Source: Kwoniella bestiolae CBS 10118
Taxonomy: Eukaryota; Basidiomycota; Tremellomycetes; Tremellales; Cryptococcaceae
Direction of reading: 5' to 3'
DNA length: 64,000 nucleotides
Assembly: GCF_000512585.2 (NCBI RefSeq)
Contig: NC_089246.1
Coordinates: 248,001 to 312,000, forward strand
The position numbers were made by a program, and so were the translations under genes. Shown here piece by piece: positions 33,136 to 44,348 of the stretch (positions are counted from its first letter, which is position 1; the number at the start of each line of letters is the position of its first letter). Below the pieces are notes generated by a model that ran no database searches, was not told where the DNA came from, and was given only the letters and a program-made list of their open reading frames with translations.

Positions 33136-35263
33136 CTAAGCATTAGCCATCTCCTCCTCACTAATCTGCACTTTCTTCTTCTTCCTCTCCCTCTCCTCTT
33201 CCTTCGTCTGTCTAGTTTCCTGCTGTACTCTCAACCTCTCATTAGCCTCCTTCACTTTCTGCGCTCTCTCCTCTTTCGCCTTCTTTTGACGCTGTACCAG
33301 GAGATTCCCAATATCCACACCCTGCGATTTCAGCCTACCTAGAACCTTGGAATTCATCGTTCCCAGCTCCTCTTTCGTATAGTTTCGCTTGGTTCCTCCA
33401 AATGTACGGGCAGTCATAGATGTGGGAGCTAGGGAAATCATGTCGTTCTCCTCTCCTTCCGTGGGAGGGAGGGGGGGATCACCACCTTCGACTTCTTCCT
33501 CTAGGCCTGGCCATTTGGGGAGGATGTTGATTAGGGGGTAGAGGTTTAGGTTTGAGAGTGTTTTGAGGTCTGTTTTGGGCAGGGAGGGGAGGATGGAGGA
33601 GGAAAGGGATGGGTCGGATGATTCGGATACCTTTGGAATAGGTAATGTCAGTTGAACTTGGTTGTACTACTGGAAATTGAGCGACTTACCTCGCCCTTAT
33701 CTCCTATCTGGATAACCTTGAAGAATCCGTCCAACCCCTCTTTCTCCTCTTTGGTCAGATCATCTCGGGGAATAGCCTCCTGCCTACTCTCTATACCTGG
33801 TCCAGGATTCTTTTTCAACATCCCCCAAGCAGTGTCTAGCGATATCACAACTTTACCGTTCTGGTTGGGCAAGACTGTAAAATCTAGTATGGGATATGGG
33901 AGAGGCTGGGTGTTGACGACTGGTGGAGAAGAAAGGTCGGAGGGAAGCATGAAAGAATGTATTGCGGATGCACTGAGTGTCACGTGTTAGCTTGACTTTC
34001 GTACGCGAGGACGAGGATAAAGCTAGCTCACCCTTCGGAGAAAAACAGAACTACCGTCTTATCTCCCACAGTGATACTATCAATCTTCTTTATACATACA
34101 CCCTGACCTGAAGGAAGTATATAACCCTCAGGAGCAGAGTAGAACGTCTCCTCTTCTTCCTCTTCCTTCTCCTCGCTTGTACCCTCTTCGACTTTCCTCA
34201 TCCTGTTCTTTGACCTGTTCTTCCTGAGGTAACTTCGGACCTTTCGATGAGGCAGGATAGCAGGGTAAATGTCCACTTTGGATAATGATTGTCCAGTCGT
34301 CCAGTCCCATATACGTAACGAGGGGTCTCCTCCGCCTGATATCAGTACATTTGGGTGGGTCGATGGGATGCGAAGGGACGAAACGAATCTGTTATATTGC
34401 ATTGCATCAGTACATCATATCTATCACCGGATCACGCAAGATCTAGATGAAGGGAAGATGAACTCACGAGTCATGACCGAACAAAGCCTTTTCCATAACG
34501 TATGATTTGGGGTACCTTGACACCCTGATATGTTCATCTCTGTCTGCTGATATGATATACTTTGAGTCGGGGGTGGTGATGTGCGAGGTGAGAATTGATA
34601 CGTGACCTGATTCAAAGACATGAACGATGAGCTACTTTTCTCTTACACTGGATTTGAAAACAGGAAAAGGAAAGCTCACCAAGTAAATAGTCGCAGTCTG
34701 GATTCTTCGTTGGATCAGATACCATAGCGTGCATGGGTGGTTTCGAAGTTGACGGGTCGGAAGGTACGGGGTCGAGAGGATATCTACGCACACAATACAA
34801 AATGAGCTTCCCGCAATGGTGTATCGAAATTTGACAAGCTAGCTCACAAGTATACATCTCCTACTTTGTCCGAGACGATTATACCTCCTTCGGGGGAGAA
34901 AGTCACACACGAAGCCTTCTTAATCAAACCTCTAGATTGAGTACCGAAAAGTTAGCTGACCATTTATCACCCAAATAAAGGTAAAAACAAAGCTAACCTA
35001 GTGCTTCTCAATCTCAACTCATCCTCGGCCACATCCCACACTTTCAAATTCTTATCATCCCCGACACTAGCTATGATCTTCGAATCCTCACTAACAGCTA
35101 TATGCCGTATAAACCCATTTTGATGAGCCCGGTTGTCGCAGGCAGGTGAAGAGATCGTCTTTGATGTTTCGGTGTTGTGGACTATGAGGGTTGCACCTGC
35201 TGCTGCTGCGATGGTTGATGAGGCGGATGCGAGTACGAGGGGAGGGAAGTTGAGGTCTGACAT
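33136..35263 (-). CDS. TRM82: tRNA (guanine-N7) methyltransferase non-catalytic WD40 subunit
   Basis: The Trm8-Trm82 complex makes m7G46 in tRNAs, and Trm82 is the WD-repeat partner that stabilises the catalytic subunit. From 35263 (M-S-D-L-N-F-P-P-L-V-L-A-S) the exons encode WD repeats: I-A-S-V-G-D-D-K-N-L-K-V-W-D, V-S-D-K-V-G-D-V-Y-L-Y-P-L, I-I-S-A-D-R-D-E-H-I-R-V-S-R-Y and L-I-S-G-G-G-D-P-S-L-R-I-W-D-W. The S-A-D-R-D-E-x-I-R-V-S-R-Y-P segment is characteristic of Trm82/WDR4. An acidic Glu-rich insert (about 34130-34200) and a Lys/Glu-rich coiled C-terminus (33136-33350) are extras compared with yeast. The open frame extends upstream to 35533 without conserved content. It is divergent from MCM2. 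Confidence 0.85.
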
Positions 35264-35643
35264 GATGCTCGCTTGAGTGGACTCCAGGGCAATAGAAGAT
35301 ATGTTTTGAAGTGAATTTGACCTCATCATCTTCATCTTTCTTTGGTTCACGTTCATCAATCTCGCATCCAAAATATCTAATCTCGAGCAGAGCTTAAATG
35401 GGGGGTGTCCTGAACAGGCCAGTTGGGATAAATGACAATAAATTGTGACCACATTTAACAGCTTGAATTGGCGCGTCGCGTCTAGGGTCATTTGGATTCG
35501 ATTTACGCGTTTTTGGGTCTCATTTTCCCTCATTTACTCATATTCTCAACTCTCAACTTCAACCCATAATATCCACTTGACTCACCATATAATACTATTC
35601 TAACTGCTACCAGATCTCTTGACTCATACAGACGACTATCATA
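35264..35643. promoter_or_regulatory. Divergent TRM82/MCM2 promoter with an MCB-like site
   Basis: The 380 bp between the two start codons includes ACGCGT at 35505-35510, about 135 bp upstream of the MCM2 ATG, and a second CG-rich stretch (gcgcgtcgcg) at 35471-35480. ACGCGT is the MluI cell-cycle box bound by MBF at G1/S promoters in ascomycete yeasts. Use of it here is an inference. Confidence 0.5.
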
Positions 35644-38600
35644 ATGGTAAGCTCCAGCTCCGCAGTCAGTCCTGGAGAACTCCGCGAGCTGACACGTCAA
35701 TAGTCATCACCACCCATACCTCCTTCCTCGCAACCGAGAACAAAGCGTCAACGATCCCGTTCCAGATCACCCACAGCAGGGCCATCAGGTCCTCGTTCTT
35801 CCCCTCCTCCTTCATCACTCCCTCCGTCCTCCCCACCTGCACCCTTCTCAGACTTCGGTGACGAAGCCGATGTTGGGGATGATGCCGAGGTGGAAATGAG
35901 ACAGATGGGGAGGGCTAGAGAAGGGGATGATGATGAGGATGAAGATGGAGAGGATCTGTTCAACGATAGGATGATGGAGTGAGTAACTACGCGAAACCAT
36001 TGAGACATCAGTGCTGATGACTTTGTCAATACTCTACAGAGACTATGATGCGAATGATCAACTTGATACCTACTCCCAAGCAGATTTGGATGATCGATCC
36101 TCAGTCGCCGAAATGACCCGTGGCGAACGACTCGCCGCTGAACGAGCGATGGACCGACGAGATAGGGGATTGAGCGGAAGACGAGCGGGAAGACGAGATC
36201 ATATGCCTGCTTTCCTTCAGTCTGATGATGAAGATATGGATGGTCTCGGTGAAGGGCCCTTGGCAGGTATCAATACCCGAAGAAGAAGGAGACAGTATGA
36301 CGAGAGGATGGACGAGGATGATGCGGGAGAGGAGGAAGAAATGTCACTGGAACATCTGGGTGATGTCAAAGCTGCCTCTATTGCTGAATGGGTCTCCATC
36401 GACTCTGTCAGAAGAGCTGTACAAAAGCACTTTAGAAGTTTCTTGATGACTTATGTCGATGAGAATGGTCAATCGGTTTATGGTCAACGAATCAAGCATT
36501 TGGGAGAAAGTGAGTAGACCGACCATTTTGATCCTGTCGAAGCTAATCTTCTACCAATTCAGTCAACTCTGAATCCCTCGAGGTATCTTTCCTCCATTTG
36601 GCTCAGTCTCGACCTATCTTAGCGTACTTCCTCGCCAACTCCCCTCAACCGATGTTAGCACTCTTCGACGAAGTCGCCCTAGAAGCTATCCTCCTATACT
36701 ACCCATCATACGATAACATTCACTCTGAAATCCATGTGCGAATCACCGAATTGCCAACTTCCCTTTCACTTCGAGATTTACGTCAATCCAACTTGAACTG
36801 TCTTGTGAGAGTCAGCGGCGTAGTTACACGAAGAACCGGTGTCTTCCCTCAACTGAAATACGTTAAATTCGATTGTGGTAAATGCGGTGCGACTTTGGGT
36901 CCTTTCTTCCAAGATACCAACAAAGAGTTGAAGATCTCTTTCTGTTCTGCTTGTGAGAGCAGAGGTCCATTCAGCGTCAACTCCGAACAAACCGTTTACA
37001 GAAACTACCAGAAGATGACTTTACAAGAATCACCTGGAAGTGTCCCTGCTGGTCGATTACCTCGACATAGGGAAGTGGTTCTGTTGTGGGATCTTATCGA
37101 TATGGCTAAACCTGGAGAGGAGATTGAAGTTACTGGTATCTATCGAAACAACTTCGACGCTTCACTCAACACGAAGAATGGATTCCCCGTATTCTCAACC
37201 GTGCTAGAAGCCAATCACATCAACAAGAAAGAAGATTTGTTCGCTGCTGTCAGGCTGACCGAGGAGGATGAGAAGATGATTCGATCAATGGCCAAAGATG
37301 AACGAATCGCCAAGAGAATCGTCAAGTCCATTGCACCTTCCATCTATGGTCATGACGATATCAAGACCGCTATTGCGTTATCACTCTTCGGTGGTGTTCC
37401 TAAAGATATCAATCGAAAACATCGGATTCGAGGTGATATCAACGTGTTGTTACTCGGTGATCCCGGTACAGCCAAATCTCAATTCCTCAAATACGTCGAG
37501 AAAACAGCTAGTAGAGCGGTATTCACCACTGGTCAGGGAGCTTCCGCAGTGGGTTTGACCGCTTCCGTAAGGAAAGATCCAATCACCCGAGAATGGACAT
37601 TGGAGGGCGGTGCGTTGGTTTTAGCGGATAAAGGACATTGTCTCATCGACGAGTTCGATAAGATGAATGATGCGGACCGAACATCGATTCACGAAGCAAT
37701 GGAACAACAATCCATCTCAATCTCCAAAGCTGGTATCGTCACTTCCCTTCAGGCTCGATGTGCTATTATTGCAGCTGCGAACCCTATCAGAGGAAGATAT
37801 AACCCTACGATACCTTTCCAACAGAATGTGGAACTTACGGAACCTATCTTGTCGCGTTTCGACGTTCTGTGCGTGGTCAAAGATGCGGTGGATCCTGTGC
37901 AGGACGAGATGCTTGCTCAGTTCGTTGTGGGCTCTCATTTGAGATCGCACCCGCAGTTCAACGAGGCGAGGGACGAGGTTAATGTGACTACTTCGGTTGA
38001 TGCTGATGTGAGTGTTATTCCATCTGTTACTAGTTCCAATTATACTACCCGTTCTTCCAATCATGCTCCCGATAACATATATACCGATCTCCAGAGAGTG
38101 ATGGCTGATGATGACTCCTGATCTAGATCATCCCCCAAGATGTCCTCCGAAAATACATCATGTACTCGAAAGAACACATCCGACCTAAACTCCATCAATT
38201 AGATCAAGATAAACTTGCCAGACTCTATGCGGATTTACGAAGAGAATCTCTAGCAACTGGATCGTTCCCCATCACTGTCAGACACTTGGAATCGATGATT
38301 AGGATGTCGGAAGCTTCCGCGAAGATGCACTTGAGGGAGTACGTCCGAAGCGATGATATTGATTTGGCGATTCAGGTGGCGGTGGGGAGCTTCGTTAATG
38401 CTCAGAAGATGAGTATTAAGAAGACTTTGGAGAGGGTGAGTGGGGTTTGGTTTTTATCCTTCACTTTACGTCTGTCCTGTCCACAGCATCATCATGTTCA
38501 TATGACCTCTTCTCGCCTATACGTATAACAATGTTTTGCTAATGCTCATCACGTAAATAGGGCTTCCGAAAATACGTCCACCAAGCCACCGACCACGAAG

Positions 38601-38845
38601 AACTTCTTGCATTCCTGCTCGGTCAGATCGTCAAGGAATTATCCCAGCAATACAGATTACAACGTGGAACCGACTTGGAGAAAGTACAGATCAAGTTGAA
38701 TCAGTTGAAAAAGCGAGCAAAGGAATTGGAAATATACGATGTGGGACCTTTCTTGAGGTCTCAGTTGTTTAGGACTAATGGGTATAGGATGGTTGATACG
38801 GATGGTCAAGGGAAGGTCATTGAGAAGGTTTTTACTAGGGGTTAG
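35644..38845 (+). CDS. MCM2: DNA replication licensing factor MCM2
   Basis: Subunit of the MCM2-7 replicative helicase. The first coding exon seems to be just the ATG (35644-35646), directly followed by a gtaagc donor. Exon 2 starts about 35703 with S-S-P-P-I-P-P-S-S-Q. The N-terminus is Ser/Pro-rich and acidic, as in MCM2 (histone-binding and kinase target region). Then come a C-x2-C...C-x2-C zinc finger (F-D-C-G-K-C-G, F-C-S-A-C-E), the MCM2-specific W-V-S-I-D-S-V-R, Walker A G-D-P-G-T-A-K-S-Q (about 37458), Walker B L-I-D-E-F-D-K-M (about 37645) and the arginine finger S-R-F-D (about 37855). Introns near 35979-36039, 36510-36561, 38010-38127 and 38436-38561. Stop TAG 38843-38845. It has all key residues. 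Confidence 0.95.
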
Positions 38846-39137
38846 AGCAGCTTGAGCTCAGTGGTCTGAAATCGTTGGTTCTTGGTAGTTTTGCTTGTTA
38901 CGGTGTGCGTTTCGTTTCTGCTACTTGGATATATTTAGGTTCTAATTGTATATGTATTTGACCTGATCTGAATAGCATTTGACCATTCATCAATTCTGCA
39001 CTGATGGGATTTCAGCCGGCAAAATCTAATTCATTCAAGCGGGAAATTTAACAAACCCCCAAAGTTCAAAATTGATAGGAAATATAGATATCTCATGTTG
39101 TTCCCGTTGATCATACCTCACATTTTGCTTCTTTCAC

Positions 39138-40670
39138 CTAATCATGGTACTTCCCCTTAAAACCCTCTACAATCTCCTCATCCTCCCTCTCTCTATAGTT
39201 CTGTCTCTTCTTCTGCTGCCAAGTCTGCTTGAGCTTGACGAACTCTCCCATAGTAGGTACCTTGTATCCGCCCTTCTCGAACTCATTCTGTGTGAACCCC
39301 TCTCGTTCGAGTAAGGGGGATTTAATGGTGCTCAGAGGGAGGTCGTTGGATGGGCGAGCGAAGTACAGGAGACCTAGTCGGTCGTATTGATTTTGATCGG
39401 GTGGGGGGACTGACACCTATCATTGTATTATATGGTATCAGCATCAAGTACTGGTGATATTGAATATGTTGTAGGATAGTAGGTATGAGTGAGGACTGAC
39501 CCGATGGACAGTACTCTTGATATAACCCCCCGTGAGGAAACTCAACGCATCGCACGTATTTACCGTCAAGCTTCCATCAAGGGGTTTAGCCCACTTCCAA
39601 TCATTCGTCTTATGATCTTTGATTTGCAAGGCAGCGACAGGCTGACGGAACAATAATGTCAATGTACCCAAATCTGTATGACCTAGAGAATACAGTCCAT
39701 CTCCTTCCTCTGTTAGGGTGCGGAGCTGCTCGCCTGAGAAATGGCGGTACATCATGTATCGGAGGTGGTCTTCTGAGGGGGTGGAGTATTTGTGGAGGTT
39801 TATGAAGAAGTCTTCGGGGAGTTCGAGGGCGAGGGCTATGAGGGCGTGGAGGGGGTCGAGGACGTTGGTGTGGAGGGACTATAGGTTACGTTAGCGTTCG
39901 ACCTCGATTATAGGGCTATGATCGGAAGTGGACGTAGTATGATGGGTTAGGCGGGACCAACACATACTCTGGCAAATTCCTCGATCTCGCCGAGGTTGGC
40001 TTTGATCACGTCTGGATGATCTCTATCGTGATATCCGTCAAATTCTGCGATATGATACATCAAGTCAGCTCATCTGCACATCACACATTGACAAAGCCCT
40101 CTGTCCCTACACAGCATACGTTTGAAGGGGATATCACGTCCCGCTAGATAGAGTAGAAACCCACTAGGTATGTTATAAACCTCCGTCTGATCCTTCACTC
40201 CCCCAGCTAACACAGCCCTCCCAGCGGGTCTGTACCCATTATACTCCCCATTCTCCAGATCAGGGATATACTTGGACTTCTCCTCCAACGGTAGATCGTA
40301 GAACTTGGATCCGAGGTAGAATTGTCGATCGACTTTCTCCTGCGGGATACCGAAGTTGGTCACGTAGAAGAAACCTTTGGTGCGAATTGCTTCGATCAGG
40401 GTTTGGGCGAGCTCGGTTTTACCTTCGGGGGTGGAGAATTTGGAAAGGTCGATTGTGGGTACTGCTCATGGGATTAGCTTTGTTTGACACATTTGGTAGA
40501 CGACTTGATTGGCAACGAGGCGAGGGAGACTGAAGATTCCAAGTATATGACATCTGCAGAACTTAGACAAACGAGGGAAAGGATGAACACTCACAGTCGG
40601 CCCAGTCTAGATTCTCCTTCGTCTCGGGGACATAATCGTACTTGAAAATCTGAGGTACAGCGATAGGCAT
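39138..40670 (-). CDS. 2-oxoglutarate/Fe(II)-dependent dioxygenase, isopenicillin N synthase-like
   Basis: Start at 40670 (M-P-I-A-V-P-Q-I-F-K-Y-D-Y-V-P-E-T). Several exons follow. The N-terminal DIOX_N part has F-G-I-P-Q-E-K-V-D-R-Q-F and N-G-Y-R-P-A-G-R. The catalytic core has G-H-T-D-L-G-T-L-T-L-L-F-R-Q-P, which supplies the His and Asp of the iron triad. S-T-V-H-R-V supplies the second His, preceded by C-D-A-L-S-F-L-T-G-G. The usual R-x-S that binds 2-oxoglutarate appears as D-R-L-G-L-L-Y-F-A-R-P, so Gly replaces Ser. The C-terminus is a charged Lys/Glu tail. Enzymes of this class hydroxylate or cyclise small molecules; the substrate cannot be read from sequence. No biosynthetic cluster surrounds it. 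Confidence 0.82.
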
Positions 40671-41059
40671 CTTGAAAGTTACTCAGCAGTGATGGTATTT
40701 GTGGACAGAAGGACGTAGCGTTTGAGGCTCAGGTTGAAGAGGTCACAGTGATATGTACATATATGAGTATTGCATGTCCCGACTTTCACCAATCTATCCC
40801 ATCTCGCCTGCTAATATTGTCAGATGACGAGCTAACCTGCAAATAAGTCGTGATCGTTACTCAACATCGGTCGAGTCCGATACCGAGACGGTTCACATGC
40901 TTATTTGTCCACAGAAATAATGATGCACCGTTTTGCTGAGTAGTTTCTGTAACAAGTTCAACCGTCAGACGCGCTGTATCAAGAGAAAACAACTAAACAG
41001 TATGAGTATTGCTCATCGATGGCGTGATTCTTGATTCACATTTCATCGTCGACGTCCGT
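40671..41059. other. Intergenic: dioxygenase promoter and lost 3' part of F-box copy 9
   Basis: Upstream region of the dioxygenase. F-box copy 9 is on the same strand and should extend into this stretch, but its family sequence breaks off near 41060. No other feature seen. Confidence 0.5.
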
Positions 41060-41626
41060 TTATTCGGATATGTCCGAGTTGATAAGATTACAGGGCAGAA
41101 CTCGATCTTCTCCGAATAGTGTCTCCGCAACCACAATCACATCCCTCTCCAGGTCAACGGACATCCTCGATGGTTTAAAATCCCACAGATGTTCTTTCCG
41201 TATCCATTTGCTCGATTCTCCATCAACTCGTTCTTCGTACTCCACCAATTTTGCCCACTTCGGGTGCCCTTGATCTTGAACGGGCTTAGTTCTGAGAATG
41301 CTGGTGACCACCCGGTGATTACGAGCACCACGTATCCACTCGCCTGGTCCTATTGTAAGGGTACTATGTTTCGTTGAGAACGATGCGAGATTGTTTTCCA
41401 GCCGCAAGAAACTTTGGAGCTGTTCATATGATGATGCGGAAGGGTACTCTTCTGAAGACGAAAGGCTCGACAACGGCGCAAAACCATATAGATAACGATA
41501 AAGTCGTAATTGTGACTTGACTGATCGTGTGATGATCCGGCTGAAGCGTCGACAGACACCGGCGCATTGGATTAGGGACAAGGCGTCCAGGTTATGGAAA
41601 ATCTATTCCAATACTTCGTCGGTCAT
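41060..41626 (-). pseudogene. F-box family fragment, copy 9, with an early TAG
   Basis: The ATG at 41626 begins M-T-D-E-V-L-E and then meets TAG at 41603-41605. The same frame continues with I-F-H-N-L-D-A-L-S-L-I-Q-C-A-G-V-C-R-R-F-S, the F-box of this subfamily (compare copy 11: M-T-D-Q-L-W-E-I-V-L-A-S-L). The strand-rich region follows with K-E-H-L-W-D-F-K-P and V-D-L-E-R-D-V-I-V-V-A-E. Likeness ends just before the stop at 41060, inside what should be exon 1. All later exons are missing. It is a truncated relic with a nonsense codon in the F-box itself. Initiation downstream of the stop has no good Met until the middle of the F-box. Confidence 0.75.
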
Positions 41627-41890
41627 TGTCTCAAGATTGTCGTAGTATTTGGCACCCCAGAAGGAGCTCTTCAAGGTGGATTATGAGGAATGAGGAGCAG
41701 ATAGAAGTAGGCAAGGAATATGTAGCAGATCCATACGAAGGTTGAGAGGAGGAAATCGACGTCTCAAAACCTAACATTGTGCTGCTTGAATACATACACA
41801 AGTCAAAAGGCGACGAAGTACGTGTCTGAAACCGCAAATGACGTACTTGCCAACTAGTTTACGGGATACATGTGTGTGCTACATTACGAG

Positions 41891-43757
41891 TCACATCCAA
41901 TCCATTATGCTGATTGTTTCTTTCGCCTTTGCATTCTGGAAGAACAATCTCTTTCCGTCAAAAAACGTCGTTGATCTAGACTCGACATCCCTGTGAAGCC
42001 GATACACAGCCGTACGAGTGACTGCACCCAGAGATTCTGGCGTAAACTCAGAACGGGTTGTAGCGATATCGGACAAGGATGTACTCTGAACGCAGCGGCA
42101 ATCAGTCAATAGCAGCCAGCTGATAATGAAGTTGAATATATGGGAAGGCTCACTTTATCATGGTCCCCGGCCACTGCTGTATTTACCAAATCTATCCTTT
42201 CACCCATTCCGCCCAGAGTGGTCCCTATAGCTCCTGGTCCTAGAAACCTACAAAGATGCTGATTCAGATCATGACACCACAACCTCATCTCACCAGATGG
42301 CGCATACTTGGTCCAGCCAAATATCTTCAGGTTCCCCGCCTGGGAACTCACAGCCTCAGATATATGACTGACTGACTTGTCCTCGAAATGGATATAGGAG
42401 AAGGGAAACCATTCTGCCAGACCAAATGTTTGGACCACATCAACACCTCTGACATGCTTCTTCAGAAGCCGATTAGATCGATGTAGATCGATAGATGTTG
42501 ACCTTGCTCTGTGAGATCTGTCGCTTCATTCGAAGAGATACGCACATGTATTGGGAGGATGCCGTTTTTCCGGTGGAAGCCCGATATGTATCCTTTCATC
42601 GATGGTTGAGGTTGATCTTCTGGATACAGCTCACGTATCTTACTGATGATATAAGACGGGAGGTCGGATAGCTCTCTGGGATAGATGAGCTTATAGGTTG
42701 GCTCGTGGATCGTGACGGTATCGCTGGGGTTGGAGAAAAGTATGGGAGCAAGATCGTATATGAATATACGTCAATCCAAGCCGGATTTGACCTCTGAATT
42801 TCCAGGCCTACGAGCGATAAATCATTTTGGCGGGTTTTAGCATTCGCATCGCTCGATGCTCCCAGTTTGGGTAGCGCAGGTGTAGATTGACAAACTCACC
42901 AACGCTCGGTAGTGTTGGCTGAGAACAGAATACAATTTGGCCAAATGTAATGGGCTCGATAACGCTGGGTAACGCTAGGCGGAAGGTTGATCGTCTACGT
43001 TCACATCAGCCTAGCCCCAACTGGACGATCTCGAGCGGAAGCAGTAATGACTCACCACCTTTCGCTGACCATCGATCAGGCTGTAGATATGAAGCCTCGG
43101 TTTCGCTACTAGAACGATTGTATTCAGCCGGCCAAGGAGCATGCTCGAAGCCATGTGGCTGACATGGATAGCCTCACAATAGCTTGAATGTACTGCTAAC
43201 GATATCGATTTAATCACCATCTGGTGATTGTCGGATACTCCCTTCACCAACACCAAATCCCTCTCTAGGTCTATCATCAGGTCGGGGGTGTCTGGCCGAA
43301 AATCCCATATATGCTCTTTCCTTTCCCAGGTGCTCTTAGCCGACTCCGCTTGTTCTGTGTATTCTACCATTAATTTCCACTTGCCCTCTTCTCGATCGCC
43401 GGCGCGTAGAACTCTGTCAAATATGGCTACCACCTTTCCTTTGTACGCGGCATGAAAACGCCCATTTGATCCGATGATCAAAATATCATGCCTGGGTGTG
43501 AACTCTGTGAAACTCTTCTCCATATGGATGAGGTTGCGAAGCTGTTTGAGCACCGACACCTTCTGACCTTCGAATGGACTGGATGACGGTGGAGACTGCT
43601 CAACATTGAGCAAATGACGATATAGGCTCAGCTGTAAGGACGTGGAGCGGGTGATTATTCTGTTGAAACGTTGGTCTACCTGAGCGCATCGGAGTATTGA
43701 TCGCGGGTCGAGGTTGTCAAACATCGCTTCCCATAGATCGTTTGTCGTTCGATACAT
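41891..43757 (-). pseudogene. F-box family protein, copy 10, nonsense plus frameshift
   Basis: Exon 1 (43757, M-Y-R-T-T-N-D-L-W-E-A-M-F-D-N-L) has a good F-box (I-L-R-C-A-Q-V-D-Q-R-F-N) and K-E-H-I-W-D-F-R-P. It ends at a gtgagt donor near 43055. Exon 2 reads R-Y-R-A-H-Y-I-W-P-N-C. Exon 3, in the frame set by that donor, contains TGA at 42771-42773 just before R-I-F-I-Y-D-L-A-P. Near 42466-42478 one base is lost: the family-like L-L-K-K-H-V-R-G-V-D continues one frame over. The signature T-T-L-G-G-M-G and a final exon with F-F-D-G-K-R-L-F-F follow. Here the last intron is absent, so E-T-I-S-I-M-D-W-M is read through to the stop at 41891. Confidence 0.72.
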
Positions 43758-44348
43758 CTTGCGAGCTTTGAGTTCGAAACCGTAACTGCGACTTATGTAT
43801 TGATTGTTGAAATTGTGAACATGTGAATATCCCAGTCAACCTGTACAGTACATGATCGCAACCGGCAGCTCCGCCCGAGTGCGTTGTCCCCCCGTGCGAT
43901 TAAATTAGCGGTAATGCAGACCATGCCTCGCCGCCCTCAGCTTACCGCTCCCTACCCCGAATCCGTCCCTTGAATTAGGATATAAATTGCATTCATGCTT
44001 TTGATCTAGCTCACTATGTTACAATCGCGAATGCATACGTTTTACCACACTCCGATAAGATCGTGCATCTCCACCGTAGCAATGGCAGACCGTGCTTAGA
44101 ACTTGGGCTGCTCATTCTCAGCTCGAGTCTGGCTGCAGCCCAGCACGCCGTCCGTCAAGGTGCTGTGATGCATAACTAATGAATTGGATATCATTATGCA
44201 AATGTCGATTGAGCTTTGACGTCGACAGACCAGCATTGACAGTACTCTACGATCACATAGCGTCCCGGAGTTACAACGTCTATGACTGGCTCTATAACTG
44301 GCAGTGATATTCATGAAACTGTTCTCGGTATAAGTGGAAATACCATGT
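43758..44348. other. Intergenic between F-box copies 10 and 11
   Basis: About 590 bp holding the copy 10 promoter and copy 11 3' flank. A minus-strand frame (44096-44419) overlaps the copy 11 end and is not credible. Nothing else seen. Confidence 0.5.

Noticed and set aside
40860..40900. A B-box-like string (ggtcgagtccgat) suggesting a tRNA
   Set aside because: No A box, acceptor stem or anticodon arm could be built around it.
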